Source: DATBFU01 sp035498405 (GTDB lineage: Bacteria > Acidobacteriota > Thermoanaerobaculia > UBA5066 > Gp7-AA6). From it: DNA of 64,000 nucleotides. Positions 1 through 8,474 of the stretch are shown here, piece after piece; the stretch's first letter is position 1, and each line of letters begins with the position of its first letter. The stretch lies in assembly GCA_035498405.1 (NCBI GenBank), contig DATKAE010000047.1:62001-126000 (forward strand). The letters run 5' to 3'. A model generated the notes under the pieces. The model did no database searches, was not told the origin of the DNA, and saw nothing but the letters and a program-made list of their open reading frames with translations. A program made the translations under genes and the position numbers.

Positions 1-1550
1 GCGTTGCCGGGGGAGAAAGGTTTGGCGATCATGGGCCGGATCTCCGGCAGCAGAAGCGTCTCGTCGATCTCGTAGACCGCGTCGGGACCGGGCGCGATCC
101 GCGGGTAGGGCAGGTTCGGAATCCCCTTGGCGCGGTACCACGCCTCGGTGATCTCGTCGGCGGCGAAGACGCCGTTGGAGGCTTCGGCCTCCGCCATCAT
201 GTTGGCGATCGTGTTGCGGTAGGCGATCGGGAGCTCCTGGTCGGCGTCGATGAACTCGACCGACATTCCTTGTGACTGCCGGTTTCCCCATCGTCGCAAG
301 AGCTCGAGAACGATGTCCTTTCCCGAGACCCATGGCTGGAGCTTTCCGCGGAAGACGACGCGGCGCTGCTTGGCGAGCGTGAAGTAAACGTACCCGGTCG
401 ACCAGCCAAAGCCGAGCGTGGTCGACCCCACGCCGAAGCCCACGGCGCCGTAGGCGCCATAGGCGCGGCTGTGGGAGTCGGCTCCGGGTATGAACTGTCC
501 GGGAAATACCAGCCCCTGCTCCGGGAAATAGAAGTGGAAGATGCCGTCTCCCGGTGTCGCGTAATAGGGCTTCTCGATGCCGTGCAGCCGGGCGAAGTCG
601 CGTCCAATCGCCGTCTGCCGGTCATCCGTCGGCTTCCCGGTGAAGACGAAGTGGTCGTTGGCGATCGCGGCCTGGCGCGGAAAGATCGTCCTGCCCCCGG
701 TGATCTGGTTGAACGTGTGGATCGCGAAGGGAGCCGTGCCGTCGGAGGCCGGGAGCAGGTCCGCGTACACGCGCAGCGTCGATCCGGGCTCGACGCGGGC
801 GTTCGAATCGACTCGGTGCGCGAAGACGATCTGCTCGGTCGTCGTCATGCGGCGCGCCGTTTCCGGATCCGGCCAGCGGATTTCCGGCTGGCGCGCCGCC
901 GATTCCCGGAACTCTCGGCGCCCGAGCGCGAAGATGCCGCCGCTCCTTCGGATCTCGTCCTCTTTGGGAGTGAGCGCAACGGGCTCGTAGCTCCTGGCCC
1001 GCGTTTCGTTGGTCAGACGGCGCGTCGCGGGTTCGAAGGAAAAGACATCTTCGTCCCGGGCCTCCTCGACGGCTTCGGCGCTCTGCACGACGTGCAGGCC
1101 GAGATTGAGGGCGTTGCGCCGGAAGATGTCTCCCATGTTGGCGCCGCACACGACGACCAGCTCCCGACCGGCCTCCTCGGCGACGCCCTTCAACCCGGCG
1201 GGACTCATCTCGCGCGAGGAGCCGATGGCGAATCGATCGCCGGCCACGAGAAAGGTTTCGCCCGCGTGGACGCGCCGGCGGAAATCCGGCACGAGGTGCC
1301 GGAAGGCACCGGCCTTCCAGCGCTCATCGAGCGTGTCGAGGCTCTCGGAGACACAATCCTCGGCGGGCGTGATCTGGTCCGTGTCGACGGCGTCGAGCTT
1401 GCGGCCGGGGACCTTCGGGTCCCACAGGATCAGGGCCTTCCCCCGGATGCTCCGGGAGGGTCCCTCGGCGGGTGCGTCGCGCGGGCTCGGCCCGGAGAGG
1501 TCGTCCCGTGTGACACCCGGCCGGAATCGGGCGGGTTCGATCTGGTGCAT
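1..1550 (-). CDS. Aconitase/isopropylmalate dehydratase-type hydro-lyase, swivel domain first, C-terminus beyond window
   Basis: The visible 516 codons run from an ATG at 1550 off the left edge. The N-terminal part is a LeuD-like swivel domain, with DTDQITPAED near residue 50, GSSREMSPAG near 110 and a DIFRRNALNLGL segment after it. A LeuC/aconitase-like large-subunit region follows, with TTTEQIVFAHRVDS and GADSHSRAYGAYGAVGFG near residue 355. The usual DSHT is DSHS here. Enzymes of this superfamily isomerise hydroxyacids (citrate, isopropylmalate, homocitrate) using a 4Fe-4S cluster. The order small-then-large on one chain is opposite to aconitase A and differs from two-subunit LeuCD. The Fe-S cysteines of the C-terminal part are not in view, so substrate cannot be assigned. 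The 132 bp to the next gene holds nothing I recognise. Confidence 0.8.
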   Translation of the reverse strand, partial: MHQIEPARFRPGVTRDDLSGPSPRDAPAEGPSRSIRGKALILWDPKVPGRKLDAVDTDQITPAEDCVSESLDTLDERWKAGAFRHLVPDFRRRVHAGETFLVAGDRFAIGSSREMSPAGLKGVAEEAGRELVVVCGANMGDIFRRNALNLGLHVVQSAEAVEEARDEDVFSFEPATRRLTNETRARSYEPVALTPKEDEIRRSGGIFALGRREFRESAARQPEIRWPDPETARRMTTTEQIVFAHRVDSNARVEPGSTLRVYADLLPASDGTAPFAIHTFNQITGGRTIFPRQAAIANDHFVFTGKPTDDRQTAIGRDFARLHGIEKPYYATPGDGIFHFYFPEQGLVFPGQFIPGADSHSRAYGAYGAVGFGVGSTTLGFGWSTGYVYFTLAKQRRVVFRGKLQPWVSGKDIVLELLRRWGNRQSQGMSVEFIDADQELPIAYRNTIANMMAEAEASNGVFAADEITEAWYRAKGIPNLPYPRIAPGPDAVYEIDETLLLPEIRPMIAKPFSPGN

Positions 1551-1682
1551 CGTCCTCTTTCCTACAACGATTTCGCGGCTTCGGCCGTTCCTGCGGCCGG
1601 CGGGCGGGTAATCGTATCGGAAGTGACGTCGGTCCTCCGCCGCAAGGCCGGTCGAGCGCGGGGGCGGGCCGAAAACGGGCTT

Positions 1683-3476
1683 CTACGGAGCGGGCAAGAG
1701 CTGAACGCGGCGCACGCGTTCGGCCCGCGAGAGCGTTTCGGCCTCGCGGTAGAGCCGGGCGGCCTCTTCGAAGGCGCTGCGCGCGGCATCGTATTGGCGG
1801 GCCCGGAAGAGCTCCTCGCCCTCTCGCTCGCGGTTGTTGCCTTCCTGAAACGAGTCCGGCGCGTTTTCGGGCCCTTCGAGTTGCTGGGCGGCGACGCGTG
1901 CGAGGGCGGCCTGGAGACGCAGATCTTCGGCGCTCCTTCGCGCGTTCTCCATCTCGCGACGCAGCGCTTTCGTCGGAGCGGCGGCGTGGAGAACGGCCGG
2001 GGCCGCCGAGGGCGCCGAGGAGGATTCGCCGGTCATGGAGGGATTGGCCTCGGCCGTCGGTTGAGCGGAATCGGCCAGGGGAGCAGCGGCTGCGGGCAAC
2101 GCGGGTTCCGCCGGTGATGGGTCGTTGGCCGACATCTCGGCCGCAGGCGGCCCCTCGGCGGGAGACGCGGAAAGACGGCGAGATCTCTCGGTGTCGATCA
2201 AGATGGCTAACCCGAAGACCGCTCCGGCGAGAACCAGCAAGGCTCCTGTCCCGCGGGCTCGAGCCGGGCTGCGGGGGCGGGCCGCCTCGAGCAGCGCCGG
2301 ATCCGTCTGGTCCGGCTCGAGCGGCGTTCGCGTCGCGGTCAGATCCGGGGCGGAGGATTCGGGCGACGGGGCCCGGGAATCGGAGACTTCGTCCGTATCT
2401 CCGAGAGCCTCGGAAATTTCGGCCGCAGTCAGGTCGAAGGGCTCGGCCTCGCGCGGCGCACTGGGTCCCTCTCCGCCTGCCGGGGCATCCAGCACGCGCA
2501 GAAAGACCTGCGGCTCGGATTCGACGTCCAGCTCGCCGGCCAAGCGCGGCTCCGTCTCGACCGGGTTGGTCGAGTCGGCGTCAGTTGGGACGACGTCGGT
2601 GCTCTCGGGATTCAGGAGCTTGTAGAGGTAGAACGCCAGACCCGCCGGATAGAGCAACTTCGGCGCCGCCATCATCGTTTCGTGGAGCGCCCGCCGCATG
2701 TCCGAGATCGTCGGATAGCGCTCCTCGGGCGGCGCCAGGGCGACCTTGAGAAAGGCGCTGATCTCCTGCGAAAACGGATCTCCGGCCCGCAGCTCCGGGA
2801 GCGGCGCGCCGAGGGCCGGCCGCCGTCCGGTCAAGAGCTCGAGCAGCATGATGCCGATGGAATAGACGTCGGAGTTCGCGAGCGCGCGTCGGCGATCGCG
2901 TGCTTCCGGCGCGACGTAAGGCGCCACCTCGCGGGAGACGCGCGGTTTGCGCAGGACCGGGAGAATGACGGACGCGAGCCCGAAGCCCGCGATGCGAACC
3001 TCGGCGTCGTTGGAGATCGAGACGAAGCCCGGCCAGAGAGCTCCATGGGGCGTCAGGTCGCTTTCGAGGAAGCGGGTCGCCGCCTCCATCGCCTCGATCA
3101 GGCGTTCCCCGAGGAGCAGAGCGTATTCGGTAGTGACCGGCGCCTTGGCTGCGCGTGCCATAGCGAGCACCCGGTCGAGGGTCCAGCCGGCCGTTTCGTA
3201 CCAGGCCATGAACGGAACACCGCCGACGACACCGTACTGCGGCCGCCGCACGATTCCGTCGTGCGCGAGCGCCGCGAGCCGCGCTTCGAGCTTTTGAATC
3301 GCGCCGAGCACACCCCGGGGCGACAATTCCCCCGACTGCAAAATGCGCAGGCGGACGAAGCGCTTTTCGTCGGCCGAGTGGATCGCCCGGTAGACACTCC
3401 CGAGGGGGTCGTCTCCGAGTTGCGCTACGAGCAGGTAGTCGCCAAACGGCCGCGGAAGTGACGCTTCAGCGCTCAT
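1683..3476 (-). CDS. Membrane-anchored protein-kinase-like protein lacking catalytic residues (pseudokinase)
   Basis: About 597 residues from ATG 3476; an in-frame TTG at 3485 is a weaker start. Residues about 10-290 follow the Hanks-kinase layout, beginning FGDYLLVAQLGDDPLGSVYRA. Key positions are replaced: the VAIK lysine region reads VRLRILQ, the HRDxxxxN loop reads LTPHGALWPGFVSI, and DFG reads AGFGLAS. Fold elements such as the APE-like YVAPEA and SDVYSIGIMLLELLTGRRP are kept. A Pro/Ala/Glu-rich linker follows, then a transmembrane helix (about 405-425, ALLVLAGAVFGLAILI), an Ala/Pro-rich stretch, and a C-terminal helical TPR-like segment (RQYDAARSAFEEAARLYREA). I infer a binding or scaffold protein rather than an active kinase. 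Codon use is like its neighbours. Confidence 0.8.
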   Translation of the reverse strand: MSAEASLPRPFGDYLLVAQLGDDPLGSVYRAIHSADEKRFVRLRILQSGELSPRGVLGAIQKLEARLAALAHDGIVRRPQYGVVGGVPFMAWYETAGWTLDRVLAMARAAKAPVTTEYALLLGERLIEAMEAATRFLESDLTPHGALWPGFVSISNDAEVRIAGFGLASVILPVLRKPRVSREVAPYVAPEARDRRRALANSDVYSIGIMLLELLTGRRPALGAPLPELRAGDPFSQEISAFLKVALAPPEERYPTISDMRRALHETMMAAPKLLYPAGLAFYLYKLLNPESTDVVPTDADSTNPVETEPRLAGELDVESEPQVFLRVLDAPAGGEGPSAPREAEPFDLTAAEISEALGDTDEVSDSRAPSPESSAPDLTATRTPLEPDQTDPALLEAARPRSPARARGTGALLVLAGAVFGLAILIDTERSRRLSASPAEGPPAAEMSANDPSPAEPALPAAAAPLADSAQPTAEANPSMTGESSSAPSAAPAVLHAAAPTKALRREMENARRSAEDLRLQAALARVAAQQLEGPENAPDSFQEGNNREREGEELFRARQYDAARSAFEEAARLYREAETLSRAERVRRVQLLPAP

Positions 3477-3503
3477 ACGGTGCAAAAAAATGGCGGCACC
3501 CCC

Positions 3504-3589
3504 CTCGAGAGGCTCGGGCCTCCTGGCACGCGACGATGCTTAGTCATTGAACCGACTCGAGTTGAGCTCGGGCATTGGTCTCCTGGCAC
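3504..3589. repeat. Two imperfect direct repeats in the leader of the pseudokinase gene
   Basis: Copy 1 (3556-3589) and copy 2 (3504-3529) both start CTCGAG and end CTCCTGGCAC with a GCTCGGG core; copy 1 carries about 8 extra bases. They lie in the 175-bp gap between the SMP-30-like gene and the pseudokinase start, so on the minus strand they would fall in the pseudokinase leader. Confidence 0.6.
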
Positions 3590-3643
3590 ACCCGTCCATC
3601 TTCAGGCTTTCGCCCGTAACCCCTTGGTTAGCAATGCCCGAGC
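3566..3643 (-). ncRNA. Candidate structured leader RNA, unassigned
   Basis: On the minus strand a perfect 12-bp stem is possible between GCTCGGGCATTG (3643-3632) and CAATGCCCGAGC (3577-3566). The 54 bases it encloses contain two small hairpins: AACC-AAGG-GGTT and GGGC-GAAA-GCCT, the latter with a GNRA-type tetraloop. The element lies just after the stop of the upstream gene and about 90 bases before the pseudokinase start. I could not match it to a riboswitch class I know. It could also be a terminator-like or protein-binding structure, or a chance pairing in GC-rich DNA. Confidence 0.35.
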
Positions 3644-3651
3644 CAAATGGG

Positions 3652-4890
3652 CTAGTTCAGGGGAGTCTTCAGGACCAGGACGTCGACGAGCCTTGCGCCG
3701 GGCGTCAGGCGGCCGTCGTCGCGGAGGCTCTCGAGTTGGCTGTTGGCGAGGTAATAGAAATCGTTTCCGACGATGGCTCCGGTGGTGGGGATACGAAACT
3801 GCGGGTTGTGGCTTTCCAGCACGCGCAGGCTCTCGACCCGGTAGCCCGTGTTGTCGAGTCGAAATTGCGCAACGCGCTTCATTCCCTCGCCGTTCTGGAT
3901 TCCCACCAGGCTCGCCCCGTAGCAGTACAGGCCGTCGATCCCGTGAAGGGACACGTTCTGCGGGTGAGCGAGGGGGCTCGTCCTTCTCGTGTCGATCTCC
4001 ACGATGGAAATCCCCTTGGCAAAATCCGCCACGTGAAGCCTCTTTCGCGCTTCGTCCAAGGCGATTCCATTGGGGTATGAAAAACTGCCCGGCGGCAGGA
4101 AGACCTCGAGGGCGCGGCCTCCCAAGGCGTGCTGGTAGATGGCTCCCGACTCGCTGTCGGTCAAGAAGACCTCGCCGCGGCTCGTCACGACGAGATCGTT
4201 GAAGAGATGCTTGTGCGTCCGGCCGTCGAGGATGTGTTTCTCGAGAAGGCGCCCGCTCGCCAGGTCGAAGGCGAAGAGCCCGGAGGAGCCCGCGGCCTCT
4301 CCCTCCCGGTTGTCCGCCGCCGAATTGACCCAGAGCATGCGACGCTCGGGGTCGACCTTCATTCCGAGAACCGTCCAGAGACCGTCCCTGCCGCTCGCGA
4401 CGAAATCGTGAGCGGCTCCGTCTGGTCCGAGGCGCACGATCTTCCTCTTGTACAGGCTGCCGACGTAGAAGCTCCTGGTCACCGCGTCCCACGCGATGCC
4501 CTCCGGGATCAAGTCGGGCTCGGCGATTCGAAAGGCGATCCGACTGGTGTGCGCGGGCGACTGTCGCGCCTGCGCCTCGAGCTGCCGAAAGGCCGCGAGC
4601 TGGCGCAGGCTCGCGAAGGCCGGGTCGTTGTCCAGGTCGAAGTCGGAGCCGAGCGCCGTCGCCTTCTCGAGCCAGGCAACCGCGCGCTCGCGCTCGCCGT
4701 TTTCGGCGCAGGCGACCGCGAGGCGATACATCACGCTGCCGTTGTCGGGAGAGGTCGAGAGCAGGCTCTCGAGCCGCGCAATCTTCGCGGTGGCGGAGGC
4801 CGGGAGAGGCGGCGGGGTCTGTGCGGCCGCCGCTCCCCGGAGCCCGGCCACGAGCACGGCCGCGATGAGCCCGCGTGCGACAGAAGACAT
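3652..4890 (-). CDS. Secreted TPR / SMP-30-like beta-propeller protein
   Basis: 412 residues from an ATG, with a signal peptide (LIAAVLVAGLRGAAAAQT). A short TPR-like region (about 30-85, MYRLAVACAENGERERAVAWLEKA) is followed by an SMP-30/gluconolactonase-like six-bladed propeller (about 115-410). Blade motifs include PEGIAWDAVTRSFYVGS, FNDLVVTSRGEVFLTDS and YPNGIALDEARKRLHVADF. Family members often bind divalent metal and some are lactonases, but the catalytic residues cannot be confirmed by eye and the reaction is unknown. The protein is a paralogue of the product at 38206-39528: same domain order, same sequence landmarks and a similar C-terminal DDFYFIG/NDFYYLAN blade. Confidence 0.8.
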   Translation of the reverse strand: MSSVARGLIAAVLVAGLRGAAAAQTPPPLPASATAKIARLESLLSTSPDNGSVMYRLAVACAENGERERAVAWLEKATALGSDFDLDNDPAFASLRQLAAFRQLEAQARQSPAHTSRIAFRIAEPDLIPEGIAWDAVTRSFYVGSLYKRKIVRLGPDGAAHDFVASGRDGLWTVLGMKVDPERRMLWVNSAADNREGEAAGSSGLFAFDLASGRLLEKHILDGRTHKHLFNDLVVTSRGEVFLTDSESGAIYQHALGGRALEVFLPPGSFSYPNGIALDEARKRLHVADFAKGISIVEIDTRRTSPLAHPQNVSLHGIDGLYCYGASLVGIQNGEGMKRVAQFRLDNTGYRVESLRVLESHNPQFRIPTTGAIVGNDFYYLANSQLESLRDDGRLTPGARLVDVLVLKTPLN

Positions 4891-4977
4891 TCCCTTTCGG
4901 ATACGGGCAGGCTCGTCGCGGGTTTTTGGGGCCGGCGCTTTTGGACGCTCGTTCCCCTATCATGGTGCCGAGACAAG

Positions 4978-5352
4978 ATGGCCGACGAATCGCCCGGCGA
5001 TCGAGAGCAGACGCCGCTCAACCGCAGCGCCCGGGAGATCATCCGCATGGCCTTGATCACCCTCTATCGTGTTCCGCCGGCGGATGCGGCGCGGCTCGAG
5101 TCGGAGCTCTTGGTCTGGTTCGACCGCCTTCGTCGGCGCCCCGGCGCGCCGATGACGATTGCGATCCTTCGCGCGCAACTGGTGGCCATGGCGTGCCGGG
5201 TCGCGCACATCTATTGGACGGGACAGGTTGGGCAGTCCGTGGCAACAGATCAACGAGTCGCGCGAACGCTCGCGTTGGGACCCGAGGTCGTGGCGGCCGA
5301 ACTCGAGTCGCGGCTTGCCAAGAAGGGTCCCGAAGGAAAGAGCGAACCCTAG
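4978..5352 (+). CDS. Small helical protein of unknown function
   Basis: 124 residues from the ATG at 4978; reading further upstream in this frame would run into the divergent gene, so this start is preferred. The sequence is soluble and mostly helical, with TPLNRSAREIIRMALITLYR near the N-terminus and a Lys/Glu-rich C-terminus. No domain recognised. It is transcribed divergently from the SMP-30-like gene (87 bp apart) and precedes the Nudix gene by 63 bp on the same strand. Confidence 0.65.
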   Translation: MADESPGDREQTPLNRSAREIIRMALITLYRVPPADAARLESELLVWFDRLRRRPGAPMTIAILRAQLVAMACRVAHIYWTGQVGQSVATDQRVARTLALGPEVVAAELESRLAKKGPEGKSEP

Positions 5353-5415
5353 CGGCCGCGCCGGGGTGGGCGCGAGAACCCCGTTCGGCGCGCGCTTCGG
5401 ACGCGAGGAGGGCCG

Positions 5416-5958
5416 ATGGAAGTCTCTCCGGCGGATGGTCGAGAGCGGGTCCTCTACGAGGGCAAACACCTCTCCCTCAAGCAGAAAGGATCCTGGGAGT
5501 ACGTCGAGCGCCGGTGGAAGGCCGGAGGCGTCCTCGTCGTCGCCGTGACTGCCGACGAGAAGCTTCTCCTGGTCGAGGAGTATCGGCCGCCGGTGGACGG
5601 CCGGGTGATCTCTCTTCCCGCCGGCCTCGTGGGCGATGCGCCGGGGCCGGAGACCCCGATCGTGGCCGCGGCGAGGGAACTCCGCGAGGAGACGGGGTAT
5701 GAAGCGACGAGTCTGGATTTTCTGGGCAGCGGGCCGAGCTCGCCGGGCCTCGCTTCCGAGTCGGTTTCCTTCTTTCTGGCCCGAGAGGCGCGGCGGGCCG
5801 GCCGGCCGACGGCGGAGGAGGAAATCACGTTGCACGCCGTGCCGCTCTCGGAGGTCCGGGCCTGGGTTCGGGTGCGGGAGCGGGAAGGAGCCCTGATCCA
5901 TCCGCTGCTGTGGGCGGGTCTGTACCTCGCCTTCCCGCCTCCCGCGCCGGGCGAGTGA
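5416..5958 (+). CDS. Nudix hydrolase (ADP-ribose pyrophosphatase type)
   Basis: 180 residues. The Nudix box is complete: G-x5-E-x7-REL-x-EE-x-G, seen as GDAPGPE followed by AARELREETGYE at about residues 75-98. The preceding KAGGVLVVAVTADEKLLLVEEYRPPVDG and the SLPAGLV strand fit the ADP-ribose pyrophosphatase subgroup, which hydrolyses nucleoside diphosphates linked to another moiety using divalent metal. The stop codon overlaps the GTG start of the glycosyltransferase (GTGA), so the two are probably translationally coupled. Confidence 0.88.
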   Translation: MEVSPADGRERVLYEGKHLSLKQKGSWEYVERRWKAGGVLVVAVTADEKLLLVEEYRPPVDGRVISLPAGLVGDAPGPETPIVAAARELREETGYEATSLDFLGSGPSSPGLASESVSFFLAREARRAGRPTAEEEITLHAVPLSEVRAWVRVREREGALIHPLLWAGLYLAFPPPAPGE

Positions 5959-7004
5959 GCCGCCTTCTCTTCGTCACCGGGACCCCGGGGAGTGTCCGCG
6001 GCGGCAGCGGCACCTTCATCGGGATCTCGGTGCTGCGCGAGGCCCTTCTCGGGTTGGGGCATCGAGTCGACCTCGTGACCTCCCCTGCGGCGTCACCGGG
6101 AACGCTCTCGCGGCTTCTCTTCAATCTGAGGCGCCGGCGGGCCGCCGTTCACGCGCATTACGACGCAGTCGTCGGTTTCGACCTCGACGGCGTCTTCGTG
6201 TCCGCGCCGGGTGCGAGGCGGGTCGCCTCGATCAAGGGTGTCATCGCGGAGGAGCTGCAGTTCGAGCGCGGCGTCACGCGTCTCTCGATGCGACTGGCGG
6301 CGTATTTCGAAGGCTGCAACGTCCGGCGGGCCGACCGTGTGATCGCGACCAGTCTGTACGCCGCGGACCGGATCGTCGAGCGTTACCGGGTCGCTCGGGA
6401 GCGCGTGCAGGTCGTCCCGGAGCCGATCGATCTCGCCCGTTGGAACGCCGCGCTCGACAGGGCGCCGCGGCGAGCGCCCGGCGAGCCGGCCATCCTGTGC
6501 GTCGCGCACCTCTATCCGCGCAAGCAGGTTGGCAGCCTGCTGCGCGCGCTGACGCTGCTGAAGTCTCCGGCGAGGCTCCGTGTCGTCGGAACGGGCCCCG
6601 AGGGTGGAGACCTCGTGGCGCTCGCCAGAGAGCTTCGCCTGGGAGACCGAGTCGCGCTCTTGGAACACGTCCCCTTCGACCGGCTGGTCGAGGAGTATCG
6701 GAACGCAGAGCTCTTCTGCCTGCCGAGCCTTCAGGAGGGTTTCGGCATCGTTTTTGTCGAAGCCATGGCCGCGGGCCTACCGATCGTCGCCTGCCGCGCG
6801 GCGGCCGTTCCGGAGGTCGTTCCCGACGGGGAATGCGGAATGCTCGTCCCGCCCCGGGACGAGCCGGCGCTCGCCCTCGCGCTCGAGCGTCTGCTGGGCG
6901 ACGAAGGGGAAAAAAAGCGCCTTGGCGCGGCGGGACGGCAGCGCGCCGCGCGCTACGACGCGCCCCTGGTCGCCAGGCAATTTCTCGAAGCGATCGGGCT
7001 TTGA
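5955..7004 (+). CDS. GT4-family glycosyltransferase
   Basis: 349 residues starting at GTG 5955, which shares bases with the Nudix stop; an upstream in-frame ATG lies deep inside the Nudix gene and is unlikely. The N-terminus (SRLLFVTGTPGSVRGGSGTF) is the acceptor-binding Rossmann fold. The C-terminal half holds the donor-binding fold: ILCVAHLYPRKQV, then LFCLPSLQEGFGIVFVEAMA with the GT4 E-x7-E motif, and GLPIVACRAAAVPEVV. The enzyme should move a sugar from a nucleotide sugar with retention. The acceptor cannot be told from the sequence; a cell-envelope glycan is the usual role. Confidence 0.88.
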   Translation: MSRLLFVTGTPGSVRGGSGTFIGISVLREALLGLGHRVDLVTSPAASPGTLSRLLFNLRRRRAAVHAHYDAVVGFDLDGVFVSAPGARRVASIKGVIAEELQFERGVTRLSMRLAAYFEGCNVRRADRVIATSLYAADRIVERYRVARERVQVVPEPIDLARWNAALDRAPRRAPGEPAILCVAHLYPRKQVGSLLRALTLLKSPARLRVVGTGPEGGDLVALARELRLGDRVALLEHVPFDRLVEEYRNAELFCLPSLQEGFGIVFVEAMAAGLPIVACRAAAVPEVVPDGECGMLVPPRDEPALALALERLLGDEGEKKRLGAAGRQRAARYDAPLVARQFLEAIGL

Positions 7005-7008
7005 GACG

Positions 7009-7458
7009 TCAGTTCTTGGGGGGAGCCGGCCCCTTCATCATCGGGCAGTCGCTCATCGCGGCCATTTCCGCGCAGCAAGAGCCCATCCCCATCATCATGG
7101 GGTGGTGTCCCATCCCCATTCCCGGGCCCATCCCCGGCATTCCCTGCATCTGCTCATGCATGGATTCGTGGAGGGAGACGAGTTTCTCGATCGCCGCTTC
7201 GAGGGCCGCGACCTTTTTCTCGCCCTTGGCGCTCCTGGCGAGATCCAACTGAGCGCGGACCTCCTTAAAGGTGGTCTCCATCTTCTCCCTGCGGGCCTTC
7301 TGCGCATCCATCGCCTTCTGGCGGGCCTCGGCCATCTGCCGGCAGTGCTTCATGCACTCATCCGCCATCGCCCCGGCGGGCGGCGGTGCCTTCTCCTGTG
7401 CGACCGCGGGCAAGACTAGGAGAAGCCCGGCCAGAGCGAGACCAATCCCCTTCTTCAT
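7009..7458 (-). CDS. Small secreted Met/His/Cys-rich protein, possible metal binder
   Basis: 149 residues from ATG 7458, preceded by AAGGGGG. A signal peptide (GLALAGLLLVLPAVAQE) is followed by a helical, Lys/Glu-rich middle with DECMKHCRQMAEARQKAM. The C-terminal tail is very rich in Met, Gly and His (MPGMGPGMGMGHHPMMMG), then SCCAEM and DCPMMKG. Such Met/His/Cys tails are typical of periplasmic copper or silver binding, which I infer; no family is recognised. It converges with the glycosyltransferase gene 4 bp away. Confidence 0.75.
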   Translation of the reverse strand: MKKGIGLALAGLLLVLPAVAQEKAPPPAGAMADECMKHCRQMAEARQKAMDAQKARREKMETTFKEVRAQLDLARSAKGEKKVAALEAAIEKLVSLHESMHEQMQGMPGMGPGMGMGHHPMMMGMGSCCAEMAAMSDCPMMKGPAPPKN

Positions 7459-7580
7459 GGAACCCCCTTGTTCTGCGGGCGCCACTCCGTGGCGCATCGC
7501 CGCGTCGAGCAGGTTAGCAGCGCGCGCGCCGGCGCCGCTGATGCGTTCGTACCAGGATCCGTGGCGCACTCCGGACGGGC

Positions 7581-8474
7581 CTAGCGGCCTTCGAGCTGCT
7601 CGTAGAGAGTCAAGAGCGCCTGTGTCCCGTCCTCGCCCCGCCCCTGGGCCTCGAGGGCGGAAAGGAGCTGATGGACGAGGGCCGTGCCCGGCAGCGGCAC
7701 GCCCTTTTCGCGCGCGGTGCGCAAGACGATCGCGAGGTCTTTCTGTTGATGTTTGACGGCGAAGGCGGGCCGGAAGTCGCGATCCAGCATTTTCTTGCCG
7801 AGCACCTCGAGCGCCCAGGAGTTGGCGGCGCCGCTCGACAGAGCCTCGTGCAGCGCCGGCAGCGGCAGGCCGACGCGCGCGGCGAAGGCCATCGCTTCCG
7901 ACAGCGCGATGAGATTCCCGGCGACGAGGATCTGGTTCGTCGCCTTGCCGAGCTGGCCCGAGCCCGACGGGCCCAGATGCGTGATCCTCTTGCCCATCGC
8001 CTGAAGAACCGGCCGAGCCCGCTCGAGTGCCGCAGCATCCCCGCCGACGAAGAACGTGAGTGTCCCCTCGATCGCGCCCTTCTGCCCGCCCGAGACCGGG
8101 GCGTCGAGGAGAAAGACGCCTCGCGCGGAGAGCCGGGCCGCCATCCCGCGCGCGGATTCCGCCGCGATCGTCGAACAGTCGATGACGATCGCGCCGGAGC
8201 CGAGGCCCTCGCCGGCGCCGGACGGCCCGAAGAGGACGAGCTCGACCTCCGGCGCGTCGGGCAGGCAAGTGACGAGGACGTCGGAAGCGCGGCCGACGTC
8301 CGAGAACCGCTCGAAGGCTTTCGCCGCCCCGCCGATCTCCGCGGCGAGCGCCTGCGCCTTGGCCGCCGTGCGCGTCGCCACCGAGAGCCGGAATCCCGCC
8401 TTCGCGAGGTTGCGCGCCATCGGCGCGCCCATGGTCCCGAGCCCGATGATCCCGACGCCAAGCGGAGACGGCAT
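7581..8474 (-). CDS. NAD(P)-dependent beta-hydroxyacid dehydrogenase (3-hydroxyisobutyrate dehydrogenase family)
   Basis: 297 residues from ATG 8474. The N-terminal Rossmann motif GVGIIGLGTMGAPMARNL, the substrate-binding DAPVSGGQKGAIEGTL and the catalytic-lysine region QLGKATNQILVAGNL match the 6-phosphogluconate-dehydrogenase-like HIBADH/GlxR/glyoxylate reductase family. These enzymes oxidise beta-hydroxyacids or reduce semialdehydes; the precise substrate cannot be read here. The start overlaps the stop of the kinase gene (TGATG), an unusual coupling of a metabolic enzyme to a receptor-type kinase. Confidence 0.88.
   Translation of the reverse strand: MPSPLGVGIIGLGTMGAPMARNLAKAGFRLSVATRTAAKAQALAAEIGGAAKAFERFSDVGRASDVLVTCLPDAPEVELVLFGPSGAGEGLGSGAIVIDCSTIAAESARGMAARLSARGVFLLDAPVSGGQKGAIEGTLTFFVGGDAAALERARPVLQAMGKRITHLGPSGSGQLGKATNQILVAGNLIALSEAMAFAARVGLPLPALHEALSSGAANSWALEVLGKKMLDRDFRPAFAVKHQQKDLAIVLRTAREKGVPLPGTALVHQLLSALEAQGRGEDGTQALLTLYEQLEGR

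Noticed and set aside
471..2117. Long plus-strand open frame opposite the aconitase-like and pseudokinase genes
   Set aside because: Arg/Gly-rich product without any motif, mirror of high-GC coding DNA on the other strand.
3535..3546. Minus-strand TGACTAAGCATC, similar to a segment near the 3' end of tmRNA
   Set aside because: No tRNA-like acceptor, T-arm or tag reading frame around it; a short chance match.
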